NCBI RefSeq assembly: GCF_000062885.1
Contig: NC_009142.1
Coordinates: 5,755,584-5,819,583, forward strand
Length of the DNA: 64,000 nt
Origin: Saccharopolyspora erythraea NRRL 2338
Lineage (GTDB): Bacteria; Actinomycetota; Actinomycetes; Mycobacteriales; Pseudonocardiaceae
Direction of reading: 5' to 3'
Position 1 is the stretch's first letter. Every line of letters starts with the position of its first letter. The notes beneath the pieces are model-generated. The model worked only from the letters and a program-made list of their open reading frames with translations. It had not been told where the DNA came from and did no database searches. Of the stretch, positions 7,425-16,327 are shown piece after piece. The translations under genes and the position numbers were made by a program.

Positions 7425-9437
7425 TCACCGCTCCACGGGCTTGAGGACGGCGACTCCGCGCGGGGGCAGGGTGACCTCGGCGGCCTGTGCGCCGGTGAGC
7501 AGGTCGGCCGCGGGCCACGGCAGCCGCACCTTCACCTCGACCGCGTTGTGGTTGAGCAGGAAGAAGAACTCGCCTCGGCGGGTCGCCTGCACTCCGGCGG
7601 GCAGGTCCGCCAGCACCGGTTGGACACCGGCTTCCGCCGTCACGCGGTCGATCAGCGTGCGCATCGCCTCCGGCTCCGGGCGGGTTGCCAGGTACCAGGC
7701 CGCGCCGTCGCCGAAGGCGTGGCGGGTCAGCGCCGGGTGCCCGGCGAGCGCGCCCTCGGTGAACGTGCCGAGCACGCTCGCACCCTTGGGCTCGATCTTT
7801 TCCGACCACAGCGTCGCGCGGGCGGCGCTGCCGAGCAGTTCCACGCCGATGCCGGCGCCTTCGGCGAGCGGCTGGAACTCCGGGATCCGCAGTCCCAGCA
7901 CCTCGCGCAGCGGGGCCGGGTAGCCGCCGAGGTGCACGCGGTCGTTCTCGTCGACGATGCCGGAGAAGAACGACACCAGCAGGTGCCCGCCGCGCCGGAC
8001 GTGGTCGGTGAGGTTCGCCGCGGTCGTCTCCCGCAGCAGGTAGAGGTTCGGCACCACCACGAGCCGGTAGCCGGACAGGTCGCGGTCGGGGTGCACGACG
8101 TCGCATCCGATGCCGGCATCGAACAGCGGGCCGTAGTGGGCGAGCAACGCGTCGACCTGGCCCAGCTCCGACGGGTGGGAGTCCAGTTCGAGGGCCCACC
8201 AGCTGTCCCAGTCGAGGACGAGCGCGACGTCGTTGTCCGGGCGGGTGCCCGCCAGCTCCCCGGCGGCGGCCAGTTCGGCGCCCAGTTCGGTGACCTCGCG
8301 GAAGGTGCGGGTGTCGGTGCCGGCGTGCGGCACCATCCCGGAGTGGAACTTCTCCGCGCCGCCCGCCGACTGCCGCCACTGGAAGAACAGCACGCCGTCG
8401 GCGCCCTGGGCGACGGCCTGCCAGCTCCACAGCCGCATCTGGCCGGGGGCCTTGGCGGCGTTGCGTGGCCGCCAGTTCACCGCGTTGGGCGCCTGTTCCA
8501 TCAGCAGCCACGGCTGGCCGCCGCGCAGCGACCGGAACACGTCGTAGGACAGGCCGGCCAGCACGTGGGCGCGCGGGTCGTGCGGGTCGGGGTAGGAGTC
8601 GTAGCCGACGACGTCCACTTCGGACGACCACGCGTGCAGGTCCAGGGTCCTGGCCAGCGGAACGTGGTTGGTGGTCACCGGGATCTCCGGCGTGACGCGG
8701 CGCAGGACCGCCTTCTCCATCCGCAGCAGCTCCAGCATGGTGTCCGAGGAGAAGCGGGCGAAGTCCAGCCGTTGCGCCGGGTTGGCGAAGGTCGGCGCGG
8801 TGCGCGGCGGCAGGATCTCGTCGAAGTCGTCGTAGCGCTGGGACCAGAACTTCGTCGACCACGCCTCGTTGAGCTCGGAGACGTCGCCGTAGCGCTCGCG
8901 CAGCCAGTCGCGGAAGGCCAGCGCCGAGCTGTCGCAGTAGCAGGCGCGGACGTGGCAGCCGTACTCGTTGCCGATGTGCCACAACGCCAGCGCTGGGTGC
9001 TGGGCGTAGCGTTCGGCGAGTTTCTCGACGAGCCGCAGCGCGTGCTCGCGGTAGACCGGGCTGGACGGGCAGTACGCCTGCCGGGCGCCCGGCCACAGGA
9101 TGGTGCCGTCGGCGCGTTGCGGCAGCGTTTCCGGGAACTTCCTCGCGAGCCACGGCGGCGGCGAGGCGGTCATCGTCGCGACCGAAGCCGCGACACCGCC
9201 CTCGGCGAGGTTGTCCAGCACCTGGTCGAACCAGCCGAAGTCGAAGTCGCCGGGCCGCGGTTCCACCAGCGCCCAGCCGAAGATGCCCACCGACACCAGG
9301 GAAATCCCGGCCTCGCTCATCAATCGGATGTCTTCGCGCCACACCTCCCGCGGCCACTGCTCGGGGTTGTAGTCCCCTCCGTAGGCGATGGTGGCGATGC
9401 GCTCCCGGAATCGGCGGGCGGCCTGCGGTTCGGTCAA
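7425..9437 (-). CDS. GH42 beta-galactosidase
   Basis: 670 residues, normal for family GH42. The catalytic TIM barrel opens with YGGDYNPEQWP. The acid/base Glu is in WHIGNEYGCH (about E158) and the nucleophile in LLMEQAPNAVNW (about E314). Cysteines at about 123, 161, 166 and 168 resemble the zinc site of GH42 enzymes. A trimerisation-type domain and a small beta domain follow. There is no signal peptide, so it probably cleaves imported galactosides in the cytoplasm. The start is TTG at 9437 overlapping the permease stop as TTGA. Last gene of the nanA operon; it probably removes galactose uncovered by the sialidase. Confidence 0.92.
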   Translation of the reverse strand: MTEPQAARRFRERIATIAYGGDYNPEQWPREVWREDIRLMSEAGISLVSVGIFGWALVEPRPGDFDFGWFDQVLDNLAEGGVAASVATMTASPPPWLARKFPETLPQRADGTILWPGARQAYCPSSPVYREHALRLVEKLAERYAQHPALALWHIGNEYGCHVRACYCDSSALAFRDWLRERYGDVSELNEAWSTKFWSQRYDDFDEILPPRTAPTFANPAQRLDFARFSSDTMLELLRMEKAVLRRVTPEIPVTTNHVPLARTLDLHAWSSEVDVVGYDSYPDPHDPRAHVLAGLSYDVFRSLRGGQPWLLMEQAPNAVNWRPRNAAKAPGQMRLWSWQAVAQGADGVLFFQWRQSAGGAEKFHSGMVPHAGTDTRTFREVTELGAELAAAGELAGTRPDNDVALVLDWDSWWALELDSHPSELGQVDALLAHYGPLFDAGIGCDVVHPDRDLSGYRLVVVPNLYLLRETTAANLTDHVRRGGHLLVSFFSGIVDENDRVHLGGYPAPLREVLGLRIPEFQPLAEGAGIGVELLGSAARATLWSEKIEPKGASVLGTFTEGALAGHPALTRHAFGDGAAWYLATRPEPEAMRTLIDRVTAEAGVQPVLADLPAGVQATRRGEFFFLLNHNAVEVKVRLPWPAADLLTGAQAAEVTLPPRGVAVLKPVER

Positions 9438-10273
9438 GACTTGACGCTCCCTTCGGTGAGCCCGCCCTTCCAGTAGCGCTGCAGGAAGAGCATGGCGATC
9501 ATCAGCGGAACGACCGAGACGAACGCGCCGCCCACCGTCAGCTGGGTGAGCACCGCGTCGCGTTCGGCCGCGGTGGACCACGCCGCCAGTCCCAGCGGCA
9601 GCGAGTACAGGCTGCTGTCGGACAGCATCACCAGCGGCAGGAAGTAGTTGGTCCAGATCGCGACGAACTGGAACAGGAACACGGTCACCAGCGCCGGTTT
9701 CATCAGCCGCAGCACGAGCGTGTTGAAGATGCGGAACTCCCCCGCGCCGTCGATCCGGCCGGACTCCAGCAGCTCGTCGGGGATCGCGGCGTCGGCGTAG
9801 ATGCGCGCCAGGTAGACCCCGAAGGGGCTGACCATGCTGGGCAGCAGCACGCTGGCGTAGGTGTTGGCCAGGCCCAGCGAGCTGAAGATGAGGTAGAGCG
9901 GCAGCGCCAGCACGGTGAACGGGATCAGCACCCCGCCGAGCACCAGGTTGAACACCATTTCCCTGCCGCGGAAGGAGAACTTCGCGATGGCGTACCCGCA
10001 CGCCGCTGACAGCCACGTCCCGGCCAGCGCGCCGACCCCGGCGTAGAGCAGGGTGTTGGCGACCCAGCGCAGGTAGATCCCGCCGTCGTGGCTGAAGAGC
10101 TGCCCGAGGTTGGTCCACAGCCTCGGGTCGGAGAACCACAGCCCGCTGGAGCCGTAGAGGCCGGTGGTCGTCTTCGTGGCCGCCACGGCCAGCCAGTACA
10201 CCGGCAGCAGGAAGTACACCGCCGCGACCGCCAGCACGGCGGTCACCAGGATCTTCGACGCCCGCTCCGGCAT
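9434..10273 (-). CDS. ABC sugar transporter permease (MalG type)
   Basis: 279 residues with about six membrane helices. The cytoplasmic EAA-like loop is ELLESGRIDGAGEFRIFNTLVLRLMKP (about 185-211), which docks on the ATPase. CUT1 family permease; it pairs with the gene just upstream and with the binding protein at 11211. ATG at 10273 overlaps the preceding stop as ATGA, so translation is coupled. No ATPase gene is in the cluster, so a shared MsiK-type ATPase, common in actinobacteria, is likely used. Confidence 0.9.
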   Translation of the reverse strand: MPERASKILVTAVLAVAAVYFLLPVYWLAVAATKTTTGLYGSSGLWFSDPRLWTNLGQLFSHDGGIYLRWVANTLLYAGVGALAGTWLSAACGYAIAKFSFRGREMVFNLVLGGVLIPFTVLALPLYLIFSSLGLANTYASVLLPSMVSPFGVYLARIYADAAIPDELLESGRIDGAGEFRIFNTLVLRLMKPALVTVFLFQFVAIWTNYFLPLVMLSDSSLYSLPLGLAAWSTAAERDAVLTQLTVGGAFVSVVPLMIAMLFLQRYWKGGLTEGSVKS

Positions 10274-11163
10274 CACGCGCCCCTCCTTCCGACCAGCTTG
10301 AGGAACCCGAAGGAGAGCACGAAGCAGGTCACCGCGACGATGATCGACTGCGCGGCGGCCAGCCCGTAGTCGTTGTTGGTGAACGCCTCGGCGTAGGCGC
10401 TCATGTTCGGGGTGTACTCGACGTCGATGTAGCCGCTGAGCGGTTTGAGCAGCAGCGGTTCGGTGAACAGCTGCAGCGTGCCGATGATGCTGAACACCGT
10501 GTTGAGCACCAGGGCCGGGCGGATCAGCGGCAGCTTGATCCGGATCGCGATCTGCCACGCGTTGGCGCCGTCGATGCGCGCGGCCTCCTGCAGCGCGGGG
10601 TCGATGGCGTTGAGCTGGGCGATGATGACCAGCATGTTGTAGCCGGCGTAGGTCCAGGTGACGATGTTGGCGATGGACCACAGGATCGAGCCCGACGACA
10701 GGAAGTCGACCGGGATTCCCAGTGCGGCGAACAGCTCCGAGACCGGGCTGATGCCCGGGGTGTAGAGGAATCCCCACAGGATGGATGCGATGACGCCGGG
10801 CACGCCGTAGGGCAGGAAGTAGGCGCTGCGGAAGAAGCCCTTCCAGCGGGCGGAGGCGGTGTCCAGCAGCAGGGCGAGCACGGTCGCGCCGAGGATCATC
10901 ACCGGAACCTGCACCACGCCGAACAGCAGGATGCGGCCGAACCCGGCGATGAATCCGGGATCTTCCAGCGCCCACCGGTAGTTGGTCAGCCCGCCGAAGA
11001 CGTTATCGGCCCCGCCCAGGCCGAGCGGACCGCTGCGCTGCACCACCAGCAGGCTGCGGTGCAGCGTGTAGAGCACCGGGGCGATGAAGAACGCGAGGAA
11101 CAACAGGAGGAACGGTCCGACGAGGCCGGCGACGGCCACTCTCGTCCCCTTGGTGCGGCGCAT
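10273..11163 (-). CDS. ABC sugar transporter permease (MalF type)
   Basis: 296 residues. A short N-terminal helix (LVGPFLLLFLAFFIAPVLYTL) is followed by a periplasmic-side loop and the conserved permease core, with the EAA loop EAARIDGANAWQIAIRIKLP. It forms the CUT1 permease heterodimer with the next gene, with which it overlaps by 3 nt. Likely substrate, from the neighbouring sialidase, lyase and beta-galactosidase, is a galactosyl or sialyl oligosaccharide; that is inference. Confidence 0.9.
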   Translation of the reverse strand: MRRTKGTRVAVAGLVGPFLLLFLAFFIAPVLYTLHRSLLVVQRSGPLGLGGADNVFGGLTNYRWALEDPGFIAGFGRILLFGVVQVPVMILGATVLALLLDTASARWKGFFRSAYFLPYGVPGVIASILWGFLYTPGISPVSELFAALGIPVDFLSSGSILWSIANIVTWTYAGYNMLVIIAQLNAIDPALQEAARIDGANAWQIAIRIKLPLIRPALVLNTVFSIIGTLQLFTEPLLLKPLSGYIDVEYTPNMSAYAEAFTNNDYGLAAAQSIIVAVTCFVLSFGFLKLVGRRGA

Positions 11164-11210
11164 GCGACTCCTTTGTCAGCGCTGCTCGCGGCCACCGCGA
11201 GCGGTGGCGG

Positions 11211-12536
11211 TCAGGACCGGTGGGGCAGCCCCTTCTTCTCCAGGTCGCGGATGATCCGGGCTTCGGCGTCGACCGCGATCTCGCGCAGGCTCCGCCCGCC
11301 CGCGGCCATCCCCTGCAGCTCGGCGTTGATGTGCTCCAGCGCCTGGTTCGTGGTCGGCAGCCACTTCCAGCTGTTGTCCACCGACTCGCTGGATTCGCGG
11401 AACACGTCGTTGATCCGCTGACCGCCGAAGAAGCCGAACGCCTCGTCCATGGCCGCGACGTGGGAGAGGTCGGCCAGCGCCGGGAATCCCATGCCCTTGA
11501 CGACGAGGTCGCTGACCGTGGCGGGGTCGGTGTTGAGCCACAGCGCGAACTCCAGGGCCTGTGAGGGGAAGCGGCTGCCGCGCACCACCGAGGTGGCCGA
11601 GCCGCCGAGGTTGGTGGTGCGCACCGGACCGGCCGCGTCCCACTGCGGCATCCGCGCCACCGCCCACTTGCCCGCCGTGTTCTCGGCGTTGCCCTCCAGC
11701 ACCTCCGCGTGCCAGTGCGCACCGAGCAGGCTGACGATCCGGCCGTCCTGGACGCTCTTGTAGAAGGCGTTGCCGCTGTTGGGGATGGTGTCGACCAGGT
11801 CCCGGTCGATGAGTCGCTGCCAGAAGGCGGTGACCCGGTGGGTCGCCGGGTTGTCCACGTCGACCACCCACTGCCGCTCGTCGGCGCCGAACCAGATGGA
11901 GCCGGCCTGCCAGCACAGCGCGGACAGGACCTCGGCGTTGTTGGTCGGGAACGTGGTGAGGTAGGCGTCGTGCTCCCGCACCCGCTCGGCGACGCGCTCG
12001 AACTCCTCCCACGTCGCAGGCGGTGTCAGGCCCCATTCGTCGAAGAGGTCCTTGCGGTAGTACGTCGCGACCGGACCGGATGCCTGCGGCACCGCGTAGA
12101 CCCCGCCGCCGAAGCTGACCTGCTCGTAGGTCCAGTCGACGAACTGGTGGCGGTGTTCGCCGACACCGAGCGGGGCCAGGTCGACGAGTCCTCCGTGGAG
12201 CACGGCGTTGGGCAGCTCCATGAACTCGATCTGCACCAGGTCGGGCACGGCCCCTGCTTCCAGCGCGGCGTAGAGCTTCGGGTACGCGCCGTCAGCCCCG
12301 GCGGGGACTTCGACGTAGTGCACCTGGATGTCCGGGCGCTGCCGGTTCCAGGTGGCGACGACCTCGTCCATGCCGGGCACCCACGCCCAGAACTCCAGTT
12401 CCACCGGTTCCCCCGGCATCGCCGGTCGTCCCGGCTGGGGAGCCGGCTGCTGCGTGCACCCGGCGGCGGCGAGCCCGGCGGCCGCGCCCGCGAGCGCGCG
12501 AAGGCCCTGGCGCCTGGTCATCTTCGAGGTCCACAT
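11211..12536 (-). CDS. ABC sugar transporter solute-binding lipoprotein
   Basis: 441 residues. The signal peptide contains TRRQGLRALAG then LAAAGC, a lipobox with Cys at about 27; the twin Arg is compatible with Tat export. The mature part begins VELEFWAWVPGMDEVVATWNRQRPDIQVHYVEV and continues with PDLVQIEF, the pattern of CUT1 (family 1) carbohydrate-binding proteins. It starts 3 nt after the nanA stop, so the two are certainly one transcript, and is followed by the two permeases. The ligand is not readable from sequence. Confidence 0.9.
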   Translation of the reverse strand: MWTSKMTRRQGLRALAGAAAGLAAAGCTQQPAPQPGRPAMPGEPVELEFWAWVPGMDEVVATWNRQRPDIQVHYVEVPAGADGAYPKLYAALEAGAVPDLVQIEFMELPNAVLHGGLVDLAPLGVGEHRHQFVDWTYEQVSFGGGVYAVPQASGPVATYYRKDLFDEWGLTPPATWEEFERVAERVREHDAYLTTFPTNNAEVLSALCWQAGSIWFGADERQWVVDVDNPATHRVTAFWQRLIDRDLVDTIPNSGNAFYKSVQDGRIVSLLGAHWHAEVLEGNAENTAGKWAVARMPQWDAAGPVRTTNLGGSATSVVRGSRFPSQALEFALWLNTDPATVSDLVVKGMGFPALADLSHVAAMDEAFGFFGGQRINDVFRESSESVDNSWKWLPTTNQALEHINAELQGMAAGGRSLREIAVDAEARIIRDLEKKGLPHRS

Positions 12537-12539
12537 AGG

Positions 12540-13487
12540 TCACTCCGGGAGCAGAGCGGCCTCGACCAGGAACCGCCGCACCTCGGCGCGTTCGGCTTCG
12601 TCGAGCGGGATCATCGGGACGCTGGTCGTGCCGTGCTCGATCACTCCCCTGGCCACCAGCGCCTCCTTGAACGCCCCGATCGCCGAGGAGTACCGGCTCA
12701 TCGGACGCCGCATCCCCACCTTGATCAGGTGGAACAGCCCGCGCAGCCGCACCTGCTCGGACTCGGCCAGCGCCCAGTCGCCGGCGGTGGCCGCCCGGTG
12801 CAGCCGCAGGTAGCCGTCCGGGTCGACGTTGCCGAGCCCGGGCACCAGCCCGTGCGCACCGAGCCGCAGCCCGGTGTCGGCCATCGTCTCCGAGCCGCTG
12901 AACACCAGGAACCGGTCGGTGTCGACGGTCTCCAGCACGGTGCGGATACCGTCGAGGTCGTCGCTGGAGTCCTTGAGCCCGGCGAGCGTGCCGTCCGCGG
13001 CGAGCTCGGCGACGGTTTCCGCGGCGAGCTTCGTGCCGACCGACACCGGGATGTCGTAGGCCAGCAGCGGCAGGTCGACCGCCGCCCGGATCCGGCGGAA
13101 GTGCACCGCGATCTCCGCCGGGTGGGTCGGCACGTAGAAGGGCGCCGTCGCGACCAGGGCGTCCGCTCCGTGGCGCCGCGCGGCGCGCGCCTGCTCGACG
13201 ACCCGTGGCGTCGCGGTGTCGATGACTCCCGCCAGCACCGGGACCTGCCCCGCGCTGACCCCGGCCACGACTTCGAGAACGCGGTGGCGCGTGCTGTCCG
13301 GCAGGTAGCCGACCTCGCCGGTCGAGCCGGTGACGAACAGGCCGTGGACGCCCGCGCCGAGCAGGTGCCCGGTCAGCTTCTCCAGCGACGGCACGTCCAG
13401 CTCCCGCTCCGGGGTCAGGGGCGTGCACAGCGGCGGGACGACCCCGCCGGCGATCGGGACCTCGGTTTGCGGACCGGGCTGGGCCAT
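12540..13487 (-). CDS. nanA: N-acetylneuraminate lyase (DHDPS/NAL family)
   Basis: 315 residues forming a single TIM barrel. Family landmarks: pyruvate-carboxylate motif GSTGE (54-58), catalytic Tyr144 in YDIPVSVG, and Schiff-base Lys172 in GLKDSSDD. The family includes sialic acid lyase, dihydrodipicolinate synthase and keto-deoxy-sugar aldolases; sialate lyase (Neu5Ac to pyruvate and N-acetylmannosamine) is chosen because of the sialidase and the shared operator with the NanT-like gene. ATG at 13487 follows AGGAG closely; an in-frame ATG at 13520 is possible. First gene of a five-gene operon. Confidence 0.8.
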   Translation of the reverse strand: MAQPGPQTEVPIAGGVVPPLCTPLTPERELDVPSLEKLTGHLLGAGVHGLFVTGSTGEVGYLPDSTRHRVLEVVAGVSAGQVPVLAGVIDTATPRVVEQARAARRHGADALVATAPFYVPTHPAEIAVHFRRIRAAVDLPLLAYDIPVSVGTKLAAETVAELAADGTLAGLKDSSDDLDGIRTVLETVDTDRFLVFSGSETMADTGLRLGAHGLVPGLGNVDPDGYLRLHRAATAGDWALAESEQVRLRGLFHLIKVGMRRPMSRYSSAIGAFKEALVARGVIEHGTTSVPMIPLDEAERAEVRRFLVEAALLPE

Positions 13488-13537
13488 TGCGCTCCTCGGA
13501 CTGGTGGTCGATTCGACCATTGTGGGCATCACACGTG

Positions 13538-13552
13538 GGACGTAGGATGTCC
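13538..13552. promoter_or_regulatory. Candidate operator of the sialic acid regulator (nanA/sialidase promoter)
   Basis: GGACGTAGGATGTCC is the exact reverse complement of the 15-mer at 3739-3753. It lies in the 177-nt divergent region, about 50 nt upstream of nanA and 113 nt upstream of the sialidase start. A second small dyad, GGTCGATTCGACC, is at 13506-13518 in the nanA leader. Confidence 0.65.
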
Positions 13553-13664
13553 TGCGATGTGTGCAAGCTAGCGGGCGGGCCGGGCGATGACAAGTGGTCG
13601 TCCGAACCGGGACGCGAGTGGCCGCACCGTCGAACATCCGGCGTCAGAAGGGTTTTCGGCGTCC

Positions 13665-15599
13665 ATGAACCGATTCCGCCCCGCTCGACCGTCCGCTGAC
13701 CACCGACCGGAGCCCGCCTGCCGACCGCGCGCCGCGCACCGGCTGCGGGTGCTCGCTGCGGCCGTCGTGACCGTGACCGCGAGCAGCGTCCTGGCCGCAC
13801 CCGCCCACGCCGCCGGCCCACCCGGCGGTCCGGCGGACTTCACCGAACAGGCGCTCTACGCCCGGGGACTGGCCGGTTACGCCTGCTACCGGATCCCGGC
13901 CATCGTCCGGACGACCGCCGCCACCCTGCTGGCCTTCGCGGAGGCACGGCGCAACGACTGCGGCGACGACGGTGACGTGGACCTGGTCGTGCGGCGCTCC
14001 ACCGACGGGGGCCGGACCTGGGGCCCGGTCCAGCTCGTCGGCGACAACGGACCCCACACCTTCGGCAACCCGGTTCCGGTCGTGGACGCCGCTACCGGCC
14101 GCGTCGTCCTGGTCACCACGCACAACCCCGGCGACGTCGACCGCGACCGCACCGTCCACGTCCAGCACAGCGACGACGACGGCCGGACCTGGAGCGCGCC
14201 CCGGGACATCACCGCGCAGGTCAAGGACCCTGCGTGGGACCGCTGGTACGCGACCGGGCCGATGCACGGCATCCAGCTCACCCGCGGCGAGCACGCCGGA
14301 CGGCTCGTGGTCGGCGCATCGCACGAGTCGGCCGACGAGCGCCAGGTCGGCGGTCACCTCGTCTACAGCGACGACGGTGGGCTCAACTGGCGGGTGGGCG
14401 CCAACGCCGAGCACCGGCCCGACACCATCAAGCCGCAGGAGATGAGCGTGGTGGAGCTGGTCGACGGCCGCGTGTACGCCGCGGCGCGCGACCAGGGCGG
14501 CACCGATCCCGGGCACCGCGCCTTCGCCGTCTCCGCCGACGGCGGCGAGACGTTCGAGAAGCCGTTCCGCACGATCCCCGAGCTCCAGACGCCGATCATC
14601 CAGGGCTCGGCGCTGCGCTGGCGGGCCGTCGACGAGGGCGACGCAGGCAACCGCATCCTGTTCTCCGCACCCGCCCACCCGGCCGGGCGCGAGGCCATGA
14701 GCATCCGCTCGTCCTACGACGAGGGCGGGAGCTGGGAGAGCTGGCAGGACGGCAAGATCGTCCACTGGGGACCGTCCGGGTACTCCGACCTCACCGCGAT
14801 CGACGAGGACACGATCGGACTGCTCTACGAGCGCGGCAAGGGAAATCCGTACGAGGAGATCGTGCTCGCGCGCTTCGGCGAGGCGTACCTGGAGCAGCCC
14901 AACGGCACACCGCCGAACTTCCCGGAGCCGCCCGCGCCGGGTCCGACGACTCCGGACGTGTCGAAGAACGCGCACACGGCGTACGTGCGAGGAACGCCCG
15001 GCCTGACCGAGGGCCGGTTCGGATCCGCGTTGGCGGCCACCGGCGGGCAGCACGTGCACGTCCCGCTCACCGACGAGCTCGACCTGCGCTCCGACGACTT
15101 CACCGTCACGGCGTGGTTCTCCTACGACCAGACCGCCGGAGCGCACACCCTCCTCTGGGCCTACCGGATGGGTTCGGAGAACACCCCGCAGCTGTGGCTG
15201 CGCGCCGAGCCGGGGAGCAACCGCATCCGCGCGCACCTGGCGGCCGAGGAGGGGCACGCCACCATCGCCTCGACGTCGGCGTTCAACGACGGGCGCTGGC
15301 ACCACGTGGTCCTGCAGCGCGGCGGCGGGCGGTTCCGGATGATCGTCGACGGTGCCGAGGTCGCCGTCGCGGCGGCTCCGCTCGGCTCGGTGTCGGCCGG
15401 CGGCGCGGAGTTCGGGATCGACGGCGTCCACATCGGACAGCGGGTGGACGGTGCCGACCGCTGGCACGGCGCGCTGGACGAGGTCCGAGTCTACCGGCGG
15501 GCGCTGCCGCGGGGCCAGCTCGACGCGATCCGGGCGGTGAACCGCCCGATCGGCGCGGGCCTGGAACTGCGGCTGCCGCTGGACGGGGTGGGCCGATGA
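13665..15599 (+). CDS. nanH: Secreted exo-alpha-sialidase (GH33) with C-terminal LamG-like domain
   Basis: 644 residues. A signal peptide (RLRVLAAAVVTVTASSVLAAPAHA) is followed by the six-bladed sialidase domain: YRIP motif at 75-78, acidic segment RNDCGDDGDVD, and Asp-box copies STDGGRTW, SDDDGRTW, SDDGGLNW and SADGGETF. A Pro-rich linker (PEPPAPGPTTPD) leads to a concanavalin/LamG-type beta-sandwich (DFTVTAWFSY...DGRWHHVVLQR...ALDEVRVYRRAL). It releases terminal sialic acid outside the cell. ATG 13665 is preferred as it begins a normal signal peptide. Divergent from nanA and overlapping the next gene (ATGA). Confidence 0.93.
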   Translation: MNRFRPARPSADHRPEPACRPRAAHRLRVLAAAVVTVTASSVLAAPAHAAGPPGGPADFTEQALYARGLAGYACYRIPAIVRTTAATLLAFAEARRNDCGDDGDVDLVVRRSTDGGRTWGPVQLVGDNGPHTFGNPVPVVDAATGRVVLVTTHNPGDVDRDRTVHVQHSDDDGRTWSAPRDITAQVKDPAWDRWYATGPMHGIQLTRGEHAGRLVVGASHESADERQVGGHLVYSDDGGLNWRVGANAEHRPDTIKPQEMSVVELVDGRVYAAARDQGGTDPGHRAFAVSADGGETFEKPFRTIPELQTPIIQGSALRWRAVDEGDAGNRILFSAPAHPAGREAMSIRSSYDEGGSWESWQDGKIVHWGPSGYSDLTAIDEDTIGLLYERGKGNPYEEIVLARFGEAYLEQPNGTPPNFPEPPAPGPTTPDVSKNAHTAYVRGTPGLTEGRFGSALAATGGQHVHVPLTDELDLRSDDFTVTAWFSYDQTAGAHTLLWAYRMGSENTPQLWLRAEPGSNRIRAHLAAEEGHATIASTSAFNDGRWHHVVLQRGGGRFRMIVDGAEVAVAAAPLGSVSAGGAEFGIDGVHIGQRVDGADRWHGALDEVRVYRRALPRGQLDAIRAVNRPIGAGLELRLPLDGVGR

Positions 15600-16327
15600 G
15601 CGCGCTCGGCTGCGCGGTGGTCACGGGTGCCGCGTCGGGTATCGGCGCGGCCGTGCTGCGGTGCTTCGCCGGGGCGGGGAACCCGGTTCTGGGCGTGGAC
15701 GTCGACGACTCCGGGCGCCGGCTGGCCGCTGACCTGGCGGCCTCCGGCGCCGAAGCCACGTGGATCACCGGCGACGTGGCCGTCGAGGAGACCTGGCAGC
15801 GGGTGGCCGAACGGACTCCGCGCATGCACGTGCTGGTCAGCAACGCCTACGCGGTGGCGGTGAAGCCGCTGCACGAGACGGCGCCCGAGGAGTGGCGGCG
15901 GCAGCTCGCGGTGAACCTCGACGCCGCGTACCTGGGTTTCCGGGCGTGCCTGCCCGCCCTGCGGGCAGGTGGTGGCAGCGTCGTGCTGGTGTCGTCGGTC
16001 CACGCGCACGCGGGCATCCCCGGTCACGCGGCGTACGCGGCGAGCAAGGGCGCGCTGCTGTCGCTGACCGGTCAGCTCGCCGTCGACTACGGGCCCGGGA
16101 TCCGGGTCAACTGCGTCCTGCCGGGTCCGATCGCGACCGCCGCGTGGGACCGGGTCGACGCCGAAGGGCGCGAGCGGAGCGCGGCGAGCACCGTCATGGG
16201 CAGGCTCGGCGAGCCGGCCGAGGTCGCCGCGGCGGTGCACTTCCTGGCGTCCGCGCAGGCGTCCTACATCACCGGGAGCAGCCTGGTGGTCGACGGCGGC
16301 TGGACGGTTCGCAAGGACTCAGCCTGA
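15596..16327 (+). CDS. Short-chain dehydrogenase/reductase
   Basis: 243 residues. Cofactor motif TGAASGIG (about 10-17), D in GVDVDD favouring NAD, and catalytic Ser/Tyr/Lys in LVSSVHAHAGIPGHAAYAASKGAL. The usual NNAG is changed to SNAY. The C-terminus YITGSSLVVDGGW is typical of classical SDRs. Its ATG overlaps the sialidase stop by 4 nt, so it is co-translated with a secreted sialidase; an oxidoreductase acting on a sialic acid or other liberated sugar is a reasonable guess but not shown. It overlaps the following convergent gene by 9 nt. Confidence 0.88.
   Translation: MSALGCAVVTGAASGIGAAVLRCFAGAGNPVLGVDVDDSGRRLAADLAASGAEATWITGDVAVEETWQRVAERTPRMHVLVSNAYAVAVKPLHETAPEEWRRQLAVNLDAAYLGFRACLPALRAGGGSVVLVSSVHAHAGIPGHAAYAASKGALLSLTGQLAVDYGPGIRVNCVLPGPIATAAWDRVDAEGRERSAASTVMGRLGEPAEVAAAVHFLASAQASYITGSSLVVDGGWTVRKDSA

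Noticed and set aside
7335-9476. 713-residue plus-strand open frame opposite the GH42 gene
   Set aside because: Composition is typical antisense shadow of high-GC coding DNA (His, Arg, Gly, Val rich) and no domain is visible; the GH42 frame has all catalytic motifs.
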